This document shows, piece after piece, positions 63,556 through 64,000 of a stretch of DNA of 64,000 bases. A model generated the notes under the pieces. The model was not told where the DNA came from and made no database searches. It saw only the letters and a program-made list of their open reading frames with translations. Origin of the DNA: Clostridia bacterium UC5.1-1C12 (lineage in GTDB: Bacteria; Bacillota_I; Bacilli_A; Erysipelotrichales; Erysipelotrichaceae); assembly GCA_001305055.1 (NCBI GenBank), contig BBZX01000001.1, positions 434,001 through 498,000 on the forward strand, written 5' to 3'. Made by a program: the position numbers and the translations under genes. How positions within the stretch are numbered: the first letter of the stretch is position 1; every line of letters starts with the position of its first letter.

Positions 63556-64000
63556 ATGAAACTTAAAAATACGATTGAACAAATTCTTGGCGAATTAGTT
63601 CGCTTTGAGCGATATGAAAAAGGATTGACCAACCATAATTACTATGCCGAAACAAAAAACAGGCTTATATTGTCAGGGTTCCCCGTGCCGATAACGAACA
63701 GGTAGTAAGCCGAAGCCATGAAACAGCCGCATTACGGGCCATTCAAAGTCTGGACTTTGATGTGCCTATTATTTATTACGATGAAAAAAGCGGCATCAAG
63801 ATTACTGAATTCATTCCTGACTGTCAGGAATATGAACCCTGTACTGTTCAAAATAAAATCGAACAGGTCGGCCGGCTGCTCAGAAAATTTCATCAGGCAG
63901 ATCTGCATTGCCCTTATGCCTTCAATCCCTATGAGCGCTATCAGCAATATAAAGCTCATGTGAAGAAGCCAATCTATGATTTAACCTGTTATGAGGCAAG
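63556..64000 (+). CDS. Choline kinase-like / LicA-type phosphotransferase, 3' partial, frameshifted
   Basis: Begins at ATG 63556 after AGGTGAT. One A missing from the A6 run near 63655 (repair gives NHNYYAETKKQAYIVRVPRA) causes a premature stop at 63703. The fragment of about 149 residues shows the aminoglycoside-phosphotransferase/choline-kinase N-lobe: FERYEKGLTNHNYYAET (nucleotide loop), YIVRVPRAD (ATP-binding Lys position), then SGIKITEFIPDCQEYEPCT. In LicA systems it makes phosphocholine for surface decoration. The catalytic lobe lies beyond the window. Confidence 0.72.

Noticed and set aside
1..64000. CRISPR arrays, tRNA or rRNA genes, insertion sequences
   Set aside because: I saw no regularly spaced direct repeats, no cloverleaf or rRNA sequence and no transposase; the phage element shows no integrase within the window.

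Overview
The window is low-to-moderate-GC Bacillota DNA. PolC, YneF, YlxQ/YlxR, ComK-like, FakA/Asp23 and [FeFe]-hydrogenase genes suggest a gut anaerobe, perhaps of the Erysipelotrichia (inference). It falls into two parts.

1-14.8 kb: the right end of a prophage, or phage-tail element, with a contractile tail. On the + strand in order: tail-completion protein, sheath, tube, tail-assembly chaperone with a programmed -1 frameshift, tape measure, baseplate hub and wedge genes (DUF2577, gp25-like, gpJ-like, gpI-like), a receptor-binding fibre with a lectin-like end, small tail proteins, a chitin-binding-domain protein and an M23 endolysin. A reverse-strand membrane-protein gene with its own promoter and terminator sits inside the tail operon. 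A divergent pair of small HTH genes around an 18-bp perfect palindrome closes the element. Capsid genes, integrase and holin are not in view.

14.8-64 kb: host chromosome, nearly all on the minus strand. From low to high coordinate: mannose-type PTS EIIA and EIIB and their PRD regulator; glycosyltransferase-51 and yneF; a hydrogen-sensing cluster (group B and PAS-containing [FeFe] hydrogenases, a 2Fe-2S protein, a PP2C phosphatase); SPFH and NfeD; a lipid kinase (+); an ABC-F protein; rimP-nusA-ylxR-ylxQ-infB-rbfA; an XRE/membrane pair; polC preceded by a degenerate D,D-carboxypeptidase homologue; rnc and recG; a two-module lipoprotein (+); a cation/proton antiporter with a PII-like gene; a P-loop kinase; asp23 and fakA; ftsW-murG-murB-ftsQ; yitT; comK-like; ridA with a cysteine-rich tail; a GH3 glycosidase; trmL, rdgB, a B12-binding radical SAM gene; and the start of a choline-kinase-like gene (+).

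Many genes, including indispensable ones (nusA, polC, murB, murG, ftsQ, rnc), are interrupted by single-base frameshifts, roughly forty in all. Most sit in short homopolymers and are repaired by adding one base. I read these as base-calling or assembly errors, not pseudogenes, and annotate the rejoined genes while giving the break positions. The exception is the chaperone frameshift at 2740, which has a canonical slippery heptamer and looks biological.
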